From Bacteroidaceae bacterium (lineage in GTDB: Bacteria; Bacteroidota; Bacteroidia; Bacteroidales; Bacteroidaceae): DNA of 48,963 nucleotides. Positions 1 to 8,122 of the stretch are shown here, piece after piece; positions within the stretch are counted from its first letter, which is position 1; each line of letters starts with the position of its first letter. The position numbers and the translations under genes are program-made. The notes beneath the pieces were generated by a model. That model was not told the DNA's origin, searched no databases, and was given only the letters and a program-made list of their open reading frames with translations. Where the stretch lies: the NCBI GenBank assembly GCA_017619585.1, contig JAFZSA010000043.1, positions 1 to 48,963 of the forward strand, read 5' to 3'.

Positions 1-162
1 ATGTGATGTCGTTCAGCATCTCCCTGTATTCAGGATATCGTTCCAGGATTTCATTCATGTATGTCCCTTCAAACGTATCACTGACCAGGATCACGATATT
101 GCCGGCTTCGGAAGTTTCATACAGCCCTTTTGTGGAGAAATTGGTTGTTATGCAGCTTGTTT
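1..162 (-). pseudogene. Sulfatase/LTA-synthase-like fragment lacking its N-terminal part (runs off window)
   Basis: On the minus strand an open frame reads GLYETSEAGNIVILVSDTFE and then TYMNEILERYPEYREMLND, leaving the window at base 1. The NIVILVSDTF segment looks like the first beta strand and metal-binding aspartate of the alkaline phosphatase/sulfatase superfamily (membrane LTA-synthase-like type). In such proteins this segment normally follows several hundred residues of membrane helices. Here the frame runs back directly into the 3' end of the symporter gene in another frame, and I see no convincing start codon ahead of the conserved part. The gene is therefore either 5'-truncated, started at an unusual codon such as the GTG of VILVSD, or joined by a rearrangement or assembly error. 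Family assignment rests on a short fragment. Confidence 0.4.
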
Positions 163-1113
163 CTTGTCGAATCTTAGGAAGATGCCTGCCAGTATGGTGC
201 CGCTGATGCTGTGCCAGGCACAACTGATGGCGCAGGGAAGGACGGCAAGGGGCTGAGCGGCAAAGAAGTTGCCTGCCAGCACCGTTGCCAAGCCTGCATT
301 CTGCATACCCACCTCTATGCTGATGGTGCGCTTCTTGGCTTTGTTGAAGCCTGCCACCTTACCTGCCGTATAGCCCAGTACATAGCCTAATGTGTTGTGG
401 CAGAAGACCACGGCAAAGGTCCAGAGGAAGAGCCAGAGGCCACGAGCAATCAGACTGTCGTGAACCGTACTGATAACGCCTCCTACTATGCAGGCCAAAC
501 TGATTACGCTCAACCCTGGCATCAGGCTCTGTATGGTGGGGAAGTGTTGGCTCTTGGAATAGGTGTAGTTCAGGAAACAGCCTATTCCAACGGGTATTAT
601 GGTGACTATGAGGATATTCAGGAACATCCCAATGGCATCAATCTCTATAATCTGTCCAGCCGTAATCTCCATCAGTAATGGTGTCATCACGGGTGCCAAT
701 AGGGTAGAGGCGCAGGTCATGCCAACGGAGAAAGCCACATCGCCATGACAGAGGTACGACATGATGTTGCTGCTTACACCACCCGGACAACAGCCTACCA
801 GCAGAATACCCAGCGCCAAGGCGGGCTCCAAGTGGAATACCCTCACCAGCACGTAGGCCACGCAGGGCATGATGAAGAATTGGGCACAGGCACCAATCAG
901 TATGTCCAGAGGGCGACGGGCAAGGATGCGGAAATCATCCGTGGTAAGGGTCAGTCCCATCGTCAGCATGATAATGCCCAGGATAACGGTCTGCGTGGTA
1001 CCTCTCACCCACAGGAAGAGATCAGGCACAAAGAAGGTCAGTACCGCTATGGCGATGATAAACAGGGAGGCATTACTGGCAAGCCAGCGGCTCAGACGAA
1101 TCAGATTTTGCAT
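148..1113 (-). CDS. Bile acid:sodium symporter (BASS) family transporter
   Basis: An inner-membrane protein of about 321 residues with some 9-10 hydrophobic segments. It carries BASS-family hallmarks: MGLTLTTDDFR near residue 55, the glycine/proline-rich GILLVGCCPGGVSSNIMSYL near residue 105, and TISIEVGMQNAGLATVLAG near residue 265. Family members move organic anions (bile acids, pantoate, pyruvate and others) with sodium; the substrate cannot be read from sequence. An upstream TTG at 1137 is in frame, but it lies inside the predicted -7 box (1135-1142), so the ATG at 1113 is the better start and leaves a short leader. The gene is monocistronic as far as visible. Its 3' end abuts a truncated sulfatase-like fragment. 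Confidence 0.9.
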   Translation of the reverse strand: MQNLIRLSRWLASNASLFIIAIAVLTFFVPDLFLWVRGTTQTVILGIIMLTMGLTLTTDDFRILARRPLDILIGACAQFFIMPCVAYVLVRVFHLEPALALGILLVGCCPGGVSSNIMSYLCHGDVAFSVGMTCASTLLAPVMTPLLMEITAGQIIEIDAIGMFLNILIVTIIPVGIGCFLNYTYSKSQHFPTIQSLMPGLSVISLACIVGGVISTVHDSLIARGLWLFLWTFAVVFCHNTLGYVLGYTAGKVAGFNKAKKRTISIEVGMQNAGLATVLAGNFFAAQPLAVLPCAISCAWHSISGTILAGIFLRFDKKQAA

Positions 1114-1134
1114 AGTTTTGTTGTTTTGATGATG

Positions 1135-1142
1135 CAAAGTTA
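1135..1142 (-). promoter_or_regulatory. Predicted -7 box for the BASS transporter
   Basis: The minus strand reads TAACTTTG, matching the Bacteroidota TAnnTTTG box, about 22 bp ahead of the ATG at 1113. No clear -33 TTTG is visible. Confidence 0.5.
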
Positions 1143-1143
1143 A

Positions 1144-1683
1144 GAATAATTCTTTTCCCTTGTATTCCTGCTGAGTCTTTTCTTGTTACTGAACCACCTA
1201 AATGTCACAATGTCACAGTCACATGGTCACGTTGCATTTTCACAGTTTTCACAATTCACAGTTTAAAATTAAAGGGGTACCCTCAGAAGAAGAGATAGAT
1301 ATACCTTATTATATCTATATAATTATATATATATTAATATATATTAATAAATATTAACATTCAGTACGCGGGTTTTTCTCGGGTGGGGGCTTAAAAAATA
1401 AACTGTGAAACTGTGAAACTGTGAATGGGGATGTTTCTCTGTCCTGATTTTTCCAAGTACTCCCATTGCCCGTAAAATGCGCCATTTTGCCACTATTAAT
1501 AGTAACAATTGCTACTATACTGGGGCGCAAAAATTCCCTAGTGAGGGAGTAAATTTTCCCTCGTTGGGGAGTTTCTGATGTGGTGCAATGCGTCTGTATG
1601 ATGTAATGATTTTTCCTTTTGTAATGAAAAGAAAAAGTAAAAGAATGAGGGCGCGGAAGGTGAAAATTTACTCTTTTTTGGCA
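1144..1683. repeat. Non-coding repeat mosaic with long inverted repeat and AT-rich core
   Basis: I see no gene here. Bases 1201-1230 contain tandem ATGTCACA-like units. Bases 1239-1265 (three TTCACA-type units) form an imperfect inverted repeat with 1399-1425 (three ACTGTGAA units). Between the arms lies a strongly AT-rich core (about 1309-1360, TATATA/ATTAATA rich). Bases 1531-1550 and 1551-1572 are two imperfect copies of a 20-22-bp unit containing CCCT...AGGGAG-type dyads, and ACTATTAATAGT near 1492 is a palindrome. The layout resembles an interspersed element rather than decayed coding sequence. Confidence 0.55.
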
Positions 1684-1711
1684 TTGGAAAAAGGGAATTT
1701 TCGTACATTTG
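1684..1711 (+). promoter_or_regulatory. Predicted promoter of the DUF5009/HGSNAT-like gene
   Basis: TTGG at 1684-1687 and TACATTTG at 1704-1711 fit the -33/-7 pattern. The ATG follows at 1734, giving a short leader. Confidence 0.65.
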
Positions 1712-1733
1712 TAGCCAATAAATCGTTAATACA

Positions 1734-2852
1734 ATGGAAACGAAAGCAGAAAACAAGAGATTGGAGTCGTTGGATGCCCTCAGAGGATTCGACATGTTTT
1801 TCATTACCGGTGGTGCCACGCTGATTGCGGCCATTGCCGCATTGTTCCCCGATTCGTCCGTTTGGCAGGCTATTGCAGCGCAGATGGAGCATGTTCCCTG
1901 GGACGGACTGGTGCATCACGACACCATCTTCCCGCTTTTCCTCTTCATAGCGGGCATTTCGTTCCCCTTCTCGTTGCAGAAACAGCAGGAGAGGGGCAAG
2001 TCCATGACCAGCATCTACCTGAAGATTCTGCGCCGTGGCCTTATCCTTGTGTTCTTGGGTTTGGTAGTCAGCGGCTTCCTGAAGTTCGAGTTCGAGACAC
2101 TTCGTTGGCCCAGCGTCTTGGGTCGCATCGGTCTGGCTTGGATGTTTGCCGCCTTCATCTTCACGGCTACGGGTAAGAAATTGTGGCCAAAAGTTGCGGT
2201 CATTCCCGTCATTCTGATAGGCTACTGGCTGGTTTCGGCCTTCGTGCATGCACCTGGCGTTGACCCCTCTATCGACCCTTTGACACGCGAGGGCAACATT
2301 GCCTGCTACATCGACCGCACGCTGTTGGGTGTCCATTGTTATAGGGAAGATTACGACCCCGAGGGCCTGCTCTCCACCCTTCCTGCCATCTGTACGGCTA
2401 TGCTGGGAATGCTGACGGGCCTGTTCATCCAGCGCTCAAAAGCTACCTCACGGACGGCTCTCACGCTCTTTGTGGCTGGCGTGGTAAGTGCCCTGTTAGG
2501 TGCAGGATGGAACACGTTCTATCCCATCAACAAGGCCCTGTGGAGCAGTTCCTTCGTGCTGGCCGTTGCTGGCTACTCACTCATCATGTTCGCCCTGTTC
2601 TATTATATCATAGATGTACGTGGGTGGAAGAAGTGGGACCTGTACTTCAAGGTCATTGGTATGAACTCCATCCTCATCTACATGGCGCCCCGTTTCATCG
2701 ACTTCTCCAAGCTGAACCGTCGCCTCTTCGAAGGCGTTTACAGTCTTCTGCCCGAGCAGTACTATGATGTTGCCGAGACGCTTGGCTACATGCTTGTCCT
2801 TTGGCTCTTCATGTACTTCATGTATAAGAAGAAAGTATTCTTGAAGGTCTAA
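1734..2852 (+). CDS. HGSNAT/DUF5009-type membrane acyltransferase
   Basis: A protein of 372 residues with about ten membrane helices. The N-terminus RLESLDALRGFDMFFITGG and the WDGLVHHDTIFPLFLFIAG segment (about residues 58-80) are typical of the bacterial relatives of heparan-alpha-glucosaminide N-acetyltransferase (DUF1624/DUF5009). That family is thought to transfer acetyl groups from cytoplasmic acetyl-CoA to sugars across the inner membrane. In Bacteroidota such genes are often found with glycan-degradation genes, and here a GH29 fucosidase follows 113 bp downstream on the same strand. The start is supported by the promoter box about 23 bp upstream. The stop codon is followed at once by a C/G-rich palindromic element. 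Exact substrate unknown. Confidence 0.85.
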   Translation: METKAENKRLESLDALRGFDMFFITGGATLIAAIAALFPDSSVWQAIAAQMEHVPWDGLVHHDTIFPLFLFIAGISFPFSLQKQQERGKSMTSIYLKILRRGLILVFLGLVVSGFLKFEFETLRWPSVLGRIGLAWMFAAFIFTATGKKLWPKVAVIPVILIGYWLVSAFVHAPGVDPSIDPLTREGNIACYIDRTLLGVHCYREDYDPEGLLSTLPAICTAMLGMLTGLFIQRSKATSRTALTLFVAGVVSALLGAGWNTFYPINKALWSSSFVLAVAGYSLIMFALFYYIIDVRGWKKWDLYFKVIGMNSILIYMAPRFIDFSKLNRRLFEGVYSLLPEQYYDVAETLGYMLVLWLFMYFMYKKKVFLKV

Positions 2853-2885
2853 CCCCCCCCTCCAACTCCCCCGAGGGGGAGGGAG
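2853..2885 (+). repeat. C/G-rich palindromic element, copy 1 (forward)
   Basis: It begins directly after the TAA at 2850-2852. It consists of CCCCCTCC, a short spacer, then the hairpin CTCCCCC-GA-GGGGGAG (2866-2881). It could act as a terminator or 3'-end RNA stabiliser. Confidence 0.8.
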
Positions 2886-2888
2886 TAA

Positions 2889-2948
2889 TTCATAGTTCAT
2901 AATTCATAATTCATAGTTCATAGTTACGCTAACCTTTAACCGCTAACC
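2889..2948 (+). repeat. TTCATAR heptamer array plus TTACGCTAACC module, copy 1
   Basis: Five consecutive 7-bp units (TTCATAG, TTCATAA, TTCATAA, TTCATAG, TTCATAG; 2889-2923) are followed by TTACGCTAACCTTTAACCGC and a further CTAACC. The same compound module recurs at 5968 and, inverted, at 11864. Confidence 0.8.
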
Positions 2949-2965
2949 AATAATCAATAACCGCT

Positions 2966-4450
2966 ATGTATAATATTATCAAGAAAATTCTCTCCCCCAA
3001 AGGGGGAGTCGGAGGGGGCCTTCTCTTCCTCTCCTTATCTATATTTGCCCAAACTCCTATCGCTCCGTTGCCCCAGCCTCAGCAGGTGGAGTGGCAGAAG
3101 ATGGAGACGTATGCCTTTGTGCACTATGGCCTGAATACCTTCAACGATAGCGAGTGGGGCTATGGCGATGCCGACCCCAAGGTGTTTAACCCCAGTCGGA
3201 TGGATGTGGAGCAGTGGGTACGCACCTTCAAGCAGGCAGGCATGAAGGGCGTGATTGTAGTTGCCAAGCATCACGACGGCTTTGCCATGTGGCCCTCTCC
3301 GCTGACGGAATATAACATCACAAAATCCTCTTACAACGGCCCTAAGAACAAGGACGGAAAGGTGGATGTGCTGGCAGAATTAAGAAAGGCTTGCGACAAA
3401 TACGGCCTGAAGATGGGCATCTATTTGTCGCCTTGGGACAGAAACCATGCTGAATACGGACGTCAGGCCTATGTGGATTACTACCACCAGCAGCTGACGC
3501 AGTTGGTTACGGAGTACGGTCCGCTCTTCGAGGTGTGGCTGGACGGTGCCAACGGTGGCGACGGCTACTACGGAGGGGCCCGTGAGAAGCGCAAGATAGA
3601 CCATCGCAACTATTACAACTACCCCAAGATTCACTCCATCATACAGGAGCATCAGCCACAGGCCATCATCTTCAGCGATGGAGGTCCAGGTTGCCGTTGG
3701 GTAGGTAACGAGAGGGGCGAGGCAGGTGCTACCAACTGGTCGTTCCTGCGCCAGAACGTTGTCTATCCGGGCTATGATAAGAGCAAAGAGCTGACAACAG
3801 GGCATCCTGACGGCGACAGCTGGGTTCCTGCCGAGTGCGATGTATCCATCCGTCCAGGTTGGTTCTATCACCCTGAGGAGGATACGAAGGTGAAGACACC
3901 AGAGCAGCTGGCAGACCTGTATTATAAATCGGTAGGGCACAATGCCACATTGTTGCTGAACTTCCCTGTGGATCGCGAGGGTAGGGTGAATGCCATAGAC
4001 AGCGCTAATGCCGTTGCTTTCCATCAGCTGATAAAGCAGGATTTGAAGACTGATTTGCTGCGTAAGGCCAAGGTAACAGCCACCAGTATCAGAGGCAAGA
4101 AATTCTCTGCTAAGAACCTGACTGACGGCAAATGGGACACCTACTGGTCAACGCCAGACGGCATGAATACAGGCGTGGTGACCTTTGCCTTCAAGAAACC
4201 CACGAAGGTGAACCGCCTGCTACTGCAGGAATACATCCCCTTAGGACAGCGGGTAAAAGCCTTCAAGGTAGAAGCTATGGTGGACGGAAAATGGCAAATG
4301 GTGGAGGCAGGCGAACCCACAACCACCATTGGCTACAAACGTATTCTGCGCTTCCCCACAACGGAAGCATCAGCCCTCAGAATCTCTGTTACAGATGCCC
4401 GTGGGCCACTTTGTCTGAATACTATCTCGGCTTATTTTGCCAGTCGGTAA
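2966..4450 (+). CDS. Alpha-L-fucosidase, GH29 family
   Basis: A secreted 494-residue enzyme that would release alpha-linked L-fucose from glycans. The GH29 (beta/alpha)8 domain spans about residues 35-345. It shows the family hallmarks VHYGLNTF, AKHHDGFAMWPS and FEVWLDGANGG; by family precedent Asp193 of the last motif is the nucleophile. The WLDGANG form resembles the GH29-B (alpha-1,3/1,4) group, which is an inference. A C-terminal beta-sandwich (about 355-494) looks like a discoidin/F5-8-type module. Oddly, the signal peptide is interrupted: residues 10-18 (SPKGGVGGG) are encoded by a palindromic repeat element (2992-3020), between the basic start and the hydrophobic core. The gene probably shares a transcript with the upstream acyltransferase. 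Its last 19 bp overlap the convergent dprA. Confidence 0.92.
   Translation: MYNIIKKILSPKGGVGGGLLFLSLSIFAQTPIAPLPQPQQVEWQKMETYAFVHYGLNTFNDSEWGYGDADPKVFNPSRMDVEQWVRTFKQAGMKGVIVVAKHHDGFAMWPSPLTEYNITKSSYNGPKNKDGKVDVLAELRKACDKYGLKMGIYLSPWDRNHAEYGRQAYVDYYHQQLTQLVTEYGPLFEVWLDGANGGDGYYGGAREKRKIDHRNYYNYPKIHSIIQEHQPQAIIFSDGGPGCRWVGNERGEAGATNWSFLRQNVVYPGYDKSKELTTGHPDGDSWVPAECDVSIRPGWFYHPEEDTKVKTPEQLADLYYKSVGHNATLLLNFPVDREGRVNAIDSANAVAFHQLIKQDLKTDLLRKAKVTATSIRGKKFSAKNLTDGKWDTYWSTPDGMNTGVVTFAFKKPTKVNRLLLQEYIPLGQRVKAFKVEAMVDGKWQMVEAGEPTTTIGYKRILRFPTTEASALRISVTDARGPLCLNTISAYFASR
2992..3020 (-). repeat. C/G-rich palindromic element, copy 2, translated inside the GH29 signal peptide
   Basis: Reverse-oriented copy: CTCCCCC-AAA-GGGGGAG then TCGGAGGGGGCC. 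It is read in frame as residues 10-18 of the fucosidase precursor. It matches copy 1 almost base for base when inverted. Confidence 0.85.
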
Positions 4451-5559
4451 CAGCCTCCGCTCAGCAGGCGTACCACTCCCTTCATCTCCAACCCGAAAAG
4501 CAGGCTGGTAAGTTTGCTGATGGGCAATGCAGTATCTACGGCAAGGATGTTCATCTGCTTGCTGTCGGTACCTGCAAGTGCCTTGACGATGCGCTGTTCC
4601 TCTTCCGTAAGGTCGGGGAAGAGCTCTTGTTGCAGTCCCTCGTTCATCTGCTTCCTCAAATTGCATTCCGTCTCCCATCCCATAGCCTTTACAAAGTCCT
4701 CGGCACAGGTGATGAGGCCCGCCCGATTGTCTTTTATCAGTAGGTTACAGCCCTCGGAATAGGTATCGCCAATACGTCCGGGGAAGGCAAATACATCACG
4801 TCCATAGTCTTCTGAAATCTCTGCTGTAATGAGCGAGCCGCCTTTCTTGGCACTCTCCACCACGATGGTGGCATCGGCCATTCCTGCCACGATGCGGTTG
4901 CGTTGCACGAAATGCAGTTTCTCGGCTGTGCTGCGTGAGGGGAATTCCGTCAGCAACCCTCCGTGCTGAACCATTTGGACGGCTGTATCACGATGGAATC
5001 GTGGATAAATCTGGTTCAATCCGTGCGCCAAGACTCCTATGGTGTCCATTCCCTGCTCCAAAGCGGCCCTATGGCAATGGATGTCCACTCCGTAGGCCAA
5101 TCCGCTGACTATCAGCGTATCAGGACAAAGCGCCTTCAGGTCCTTAACAAACTGCTGGCAGAGCTCCTTTCCGTAGGCAGTAATCTGGCGCGTTCCCACC
5201 ATACTGATGATGTGCTGGGCGTTCAGGGATGTGGTTCCTCTGTAATAAAGCAGCGTGGGTGCATCTGGGCATTCACGCAGTCGGGCAGGGTAGGCCTCGT
5301 CATTAAAGCCTATGCACTGGATGTGTCCTGCCTGAGCAAAGGCCAATTCCTCCTCGGCTCTCTTCAGGTGCATATCCATCAGGCCCAAAGCCTCTAATGT
5401 GGATTTGCTGGCATCAGGGAAAATGTCCCTGAGATTATGGCGTTGCTCGAAAATCTCTGTTGCCGAGCCCATTTTCTCCCACAACAGCTTGCGGTTCAGC
5501 AGGTTCAGGCGCGGAACAAAGGAGAAGGCTATGGCATAAAGGGTCTCCTGCTCTGTCAT
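4432..5559 (-). CDS. dprA: DNA processing protein DprA
   Basis: A 375-residue cytoplasmic protein that binds incoming single-stranded DNA and loads RecA during natural transformation. An N-terminal helical region (about 1-75) precedes a Rossmann-like DprA domain (about 80-290). Motifs include ISMVGTRQITAYG, SGLAYGVDIHCHRAAL (family motif SGxAxGID..AH), GLNQIYPRFH, FVQRNRIVAG and ESAKKGGSLITA. The C-terminal 65 residues form a winged-helix-like domain. The start overlaps the hotdog thioesterase stop by 4 bp (ATGA), so translation is probably coupled within a DUF2851-thioesterase-dprA operon. The 3' end overlaps the convergent fucosidase by 19 bp. Confidence 0.95.
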   Translation of the reverse strand: MTEQETLYAIAFSFVPRLNLLNRKLLWEKMGSATEIFEQRHNLRDIFPDASKSTLEALGLMDMHLKRAEEELAFAQAGHIQCIGFNDEAYPARLRECPDAPTLLYYRGTTSLNAQHIISMVGTRQITAYGKELCQQFVKDLKALCPDTLIVSGLAYGVDIHCHRAALEQGMDTIGVLAHGLNQIYPRFHRDTAVQMVQHGGLLTEFPSRSTAEKLHFVQRNRIVAGMADATIVVESAKKGGSLITAEISEDYGRDVFAFPGRIGDTYSEGCNLLIKDNRAGLITCAEDFVKAMGWETECNLRKQMNEGLQQELFPDLTEEEQRIVKALAGTDSKQMNILAVDTALPISKLTSLLFGLEMKGVVRLLSGGCYRLAK

Positions 5560-5963
5560 GCTTTCTCCAGATAGGGTTCCAACAATGTTTCCAACTCAGG
5601 GCACTCGCTCAGTTGTCCGTTCACCACGCAGACGGTATCTATCTGACTGCGCAGCACCATCATCTCGTCTGGCAGGCGGAAGATATCCTGATAGAAGACA
5701 AAGCGTATGCCTTCCTTCTTGATGCGCATACGGCACACAAATTCGTCGCCACTCTTCAGGGGCACCTTGAAGGCCATCTTCAGTCGTGCCACCACGGCAT
5801 CTATGCCACGGTTGTGCATATCGGCAAAACTGATGCCTGCCTGCAAGAGAAACTCGTGACGGGTATGTTCGGTGTAATGTTGGTAGTTGGCATTATTGAC
5901 AATGCCCTGAAGGTCGCACTCATAGTCGCGTACCTTCATCTTCAGTTCATAAACGTATTTCAT
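5556..5963 (-). CDS. Hotdog-fold acyl-CoA thioesterase (YbgC/4-hydroxybenzoyl-CoA thioesterase type)
   Basis: A 135-residue cytoplasmic hotdog protein. The segment VRDYECDLQGIVNNANYQHY (residues 11-30) matches the catalytic loop of YbgC/FadM-type thioesterases, where an Asp-x-x-Gly-x-Val-x-x-x-x-Y pattern surrounds the acyl-CoA site. Substrates of close relatives are short or medium acyl-CoA or acyl-ACP esters; the true substrate is not visible. It lies between DUF2851 and dprA on the minus strand, an arrangement I consider operonic. The 81-bp gap to DUF2851 is filled by repeat elements. Confidence 0.88.
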   Translation of the reverse strand: MKYVYELKMKVRDYECDLQGIVNNANYQHYTEHTRHEFLLQAGISFADMHNRGIDAVVARLKMAFKVPLKSGDEFVCRMRIKKEGIRFVFYQDIFRLPDEMMVLRSQIDTVCVVNGQLSECPELETLLEPYLEKA

Positions 5964-5967
5964 TTAA

Positions 5968-6024
5968 TTCACAATTCATAATTCATAGTTCATAGTTACG
6001 CTAACCGCTAACCTTTAACCGCTT
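5968..6024 (+). repeat. TTCATAR heptamer array plus TTACGCTAACC module, copy 2
   Basis: Units TTCACAA, TTCATAA, TTCATAG, TTCATAG (5968-5995) are followed by TTACGCTAACCGCTAACC and TTTAACCGCTT. It fills the spacer between DUF2851 and the thioesterase gene. Confidence 0.78.
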
Positions 6025-6030
6025 GTTTTT

Positions 6031-6054
6031 CCCCCTAAAGGGGGTTAGGGGGTC
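6031..6054 (-). repeat. C/G-rich palindromic element, copy 3, providing the DUF2851 stop codon
   Basis: On the minus strand ACCCCCTAACCCCC is followed by TTTAGGGGG. The last codons and the TAA stop of DUF2851 (Thr-Pro-stop) are encoded by the element itself. Confidence 0.7.
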
Positions 6055-7262
6055 TTCAAAAATTCATATGCAAAGCGGCAGCGAAGGCAATCTTTGCGGT
6101 CGCAGTATTCACGTTTCAGTTGTATCAAAGCCTGACTGTCGGCAGCCGTCTCAACGCTCAGTCCGCAAGCCTTCCATTGGCGCAGGATGTAGTTGTCCTC
6201 GGCTGGCAGCTCTTCCAGCAATGCCGTAGCCTTCTGGATAAGCTTCTCCTCGCTCCTATGGATGCCATAGGCATAGAGCAGCGGCACTATGGTGTTGACG
6301 ATAAGCAACCTACGACTGTTGGCCGATGTTCCTCCAACGGCCAGGATCCTGTGCATCTCCTTTATGTCTTTGGCTTCTATCAGGGCCGACATCTGCGCCT
6401 TGCCGCTGTGGTAGAGCTCGGCTATCTGCAGGATGCGGATATGCGGAAAATTCTTGGGGCGGGTGCGTAGGAATCTCCATTCGCTGGCTTTCATGGGCTC
6501 AGGCAGTTGGAACTTATGGGAGAGGAAAGCAAATTCACGCTTCCACTTTTCTGCCATCTCAGCACCCTTTACCTGTGCTGCATCGTCTATCAACCCTGCC
6601 ATTCCTAAGAAGATAGCCTCCACCTGGAACAGGTTATCCCTATGCTTGCCCACACTCTTCAAGGGAATCATCATAGCCCAACGCTCGAAGGTGTCGCCAT
6701 TCAGCCCGAAGCCGAAGTTACGGCACAATGTTACGAAGGTTGCCTGCTCCCAGTCGCCATTCAGGCGGTCGGCTCTGTCCTGCACTTTCTGGGCCCTCTC
6801 CTTCATGCGTTCAGCCAATAAGGCATCCATCCACATGTGGGCCTTCATGGTGGGGATAGAAGGGATGATACGGTGGCAACGTGGATAATCATCCGTCTGA
6901 CAAAGTTCCTGATAGTTCAGGTACAGGTGGGCAGGGATATCCAGTTGCAGCTGGGGAGGGTGGCTGCCCTCCTCAGTAGTAACCTCGCAGTCAATAACTT
7001 GTGCAACATGCAGGATGGTATTGTTGTAGGCAGAATCTATGTCGTGCCCATGCTTGAACCAGTCGGATGACTTCAGGTGCAGCTCCACATTGCCTGCCCA
7101 TAGCGTCCCGTCAATCTTGACTTTGGCATTGAAAAAATCAGGCCCTTGGTCGGTATTGTGCATGCCTGGGTCTATGATTTCCACCTCCCGACCGTCTGTC
7201 GTTAGCAATGCTTTCAGGGGAAGAATCTTATGTTTCCACACGTAATGGAGTAACTTTTCCAT
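6045..7262 (-). CDS. DUF2851 family protein
   Basis: A 405-residue protein of a Bacteroidota-typical family with no established function. The N-terminal region holds GPDFFNAKVKIDGTLWAGNV followed by ELHLKSSDW (about residues 38-68). The spacing of PD, E and K there is reminiscent of PD-(D/E)XK nucleases, but that is my inference only. The C-terminus has a cysteine cluster (YCDRKDCLRCRFAYE, about residues 387-401, plus an upstream Cys in KACGLS) that could bind a metal. The gene heads a minus-strand cluster with a thioesterase and dprA; linkage to dprA hints at nucleic-acid metabolism. A TACTTTTG box lies about 34 bp upstream of the start. Confidence 0.85.
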   Translation of the reverse strand: MEKLLHYVWKHKILPLKALLTTDGREVEIIDPGMHNTDQGPDFFNAKVKIDGTLWAGNVELHLKSSDWFKHGHDIDSAYNNTILHVAQVIDCEVTTEEGSHPPQLQLDIPAHLYLNYQELCQTDDYPRCHRIIPSIPTMKAHMWMDALLAERMKERAQKVQDRADRLNGDWEQATFVTLCRNFGFGLNGDTFERWAMMIPLKSVGKHRDNLFQVEAIFLGMAGLIDDAAQVKGAEMAEKWKREFAFLSHKFQLPEPMKASEWRFLRTRPKNFPHIRILQIAELYHSGKAQMSALIEAKDIKEMHRILAVGGTSANSRRLLIVNTIVPLLYAYGIHRSEEKLIQKATALLEELPAEDNYILRQWKACGLSVETAADSQALIQLKREYCDRKDCLRCRFAYEFLKTP

Positions 7263-7295
7263 ACGTTACAATCCTCATTAACTTAATTTTATATA

Positions 7296-7303
7296 CAAAA
7301 GTA
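7296..7303 (-). promoter_or_regulatory. Predicted -7 box for the DUF2851-thioesterase-dprA operon
   Basis: The minus strand reads TACTTTTG (TAnnTTTG), 34 bp ahead of the DUF2851 ATG at 7262. No other such box is seen ahead of the two downstream genes. Confidence 0.55.
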
Positions 7304-7325
7304 GTGAATTTTGGCCTAAAAGCAT

Positions 7326-7333
7326 TATTTTTG
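7326..7333 (+). promoter_or_regulatory. Predicted -7 box for dapB operon
   Basis: TATTTTTG fits TAnnTTTG, and the dapB ATG is at 7356. The box is divergent from the DUF2851 promoter 23 bp away, so the two transcription units share a short control region. Confidence 0.55.
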
Positions 7334-7355
7334 CACGTGAAATGTATAATAAGGT

Positions 7356-8072
7356 ATGAAAATAGCATTGATAGGATACGGCAAGATGGGCCGGATGATA
7401 GAGGAGATAGCCCTCTCGAGAGGTCATGAGATTGTTAGCATAATAGACATCGACAATCAGCAGGAGTTTGAATCAGAGGCTTTTGCCAGCGCCGATGTGG
7501 CCATAGAATTCACCACTCCCTGGACGGCATACGACAATTACCTGAAGGCTTGGAAGGCAGGCGTGAAGGTGGTGAGCGGTTCAACCGGCTGGATGAAGGA
7601 CCACGAGGCTGAGGTGCGTAAGGCTTGTACCACGGAAGGTAAGACCCTCTTCTGGGCCAGCAACTTCAGCGTAGGTGTAGCCATCTTCGGTGCTGTGAAC
7701 AAATACTTGGCTAAGATTATGAACCAGTTCGACCAGTACGATGTCAACATGGTAGAGACCCATCATGTGCACAAGCTGGATGCTCCCTCTGGTACTGCCA
7801 TCACCCTGGCAGAGCAGATTGTAGAGAACCTTGACCGTAAGGAGCGTTGGGGCTTGCACGAGACAAAGCCTGAGGTGCTGCGTATCGACGATATCCGCCA
7901 GAAGGAGGTTCCCGGTATTCATACCATAACATACGATTCCCCTGAGGATATGATTACCATCACCCACGATGCACATAACCGTCGCGGCTTTGCCATGGGT
8001 GCCGTCTTGGCTGCTGAGTATACTGCCAGCCATGAGGGATTGTTAACAATGTCTGACTTATTCCAGTTCTAA
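7356..8072 (+). CDS. dapB: 4-hydroxy-tetrahydrodipicolinate reductase
   Basis: A 238-residue cytoplasmic enzyme of the diaminopimelate/lysine pathway. It reduces 4-hydroxy-tetrahydrodipicolinate with NAD(P)H. The N-terminal nucleotide-binding motif is [10 protein letters not shown] (residues 5-14). The catalytic and substrate motif is [16 protein letters not shown] (about residues 131-146), with the His pair and the Lys of the family. At 238 residues it is slightly shorter than the E. coli enzyme, as is common in Bacteroidota. It is the first gene of a plus-strand run dapB-lepB-wbqC-like, an order often seen in the phylum. A C/G palindromic element follows the stop. Confidence 0.96.
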   Translation: MKIALIGYGKMGRMIEEIALSRGHEIVSIIDIDNQQEFESEAFASADVAIEFTTPWTAYDNYLKAWKAGVKVVSGSTGWMKDHEAEVRKACTTEGKTLFWASNFSVGVAIFGAVNKYLAKIMNQFDQYDVNMVETHHVHKLDAPSGTAITLAEQIVENLDRKERWGLHETKPEVLRIDDIRQKEVPGIHTITYDSPEDMITITHDAHNRRGFAMGAVLAAEYTASHEGLLTMSDLFQF

Positions 8073-8074
8073 AA

Positions 8075-8104
8075 GCCTCCCCTTCCCCTCCAAAGGAAGG
8101 GGGA
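8075..8104 (+). repeat. C/G-rich palindromic element, copy 4
   Basis: CCTCCCCTTCCCC followed by TCCAAAGGAAGGGGG, starting 2 bp after the dapB stop. It is a divergent member of the family with the same C-run, stem and G-run layout. Confidence 0.6.
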
Positions 8105-8122
8105 AAGAAACAAAAACATACT

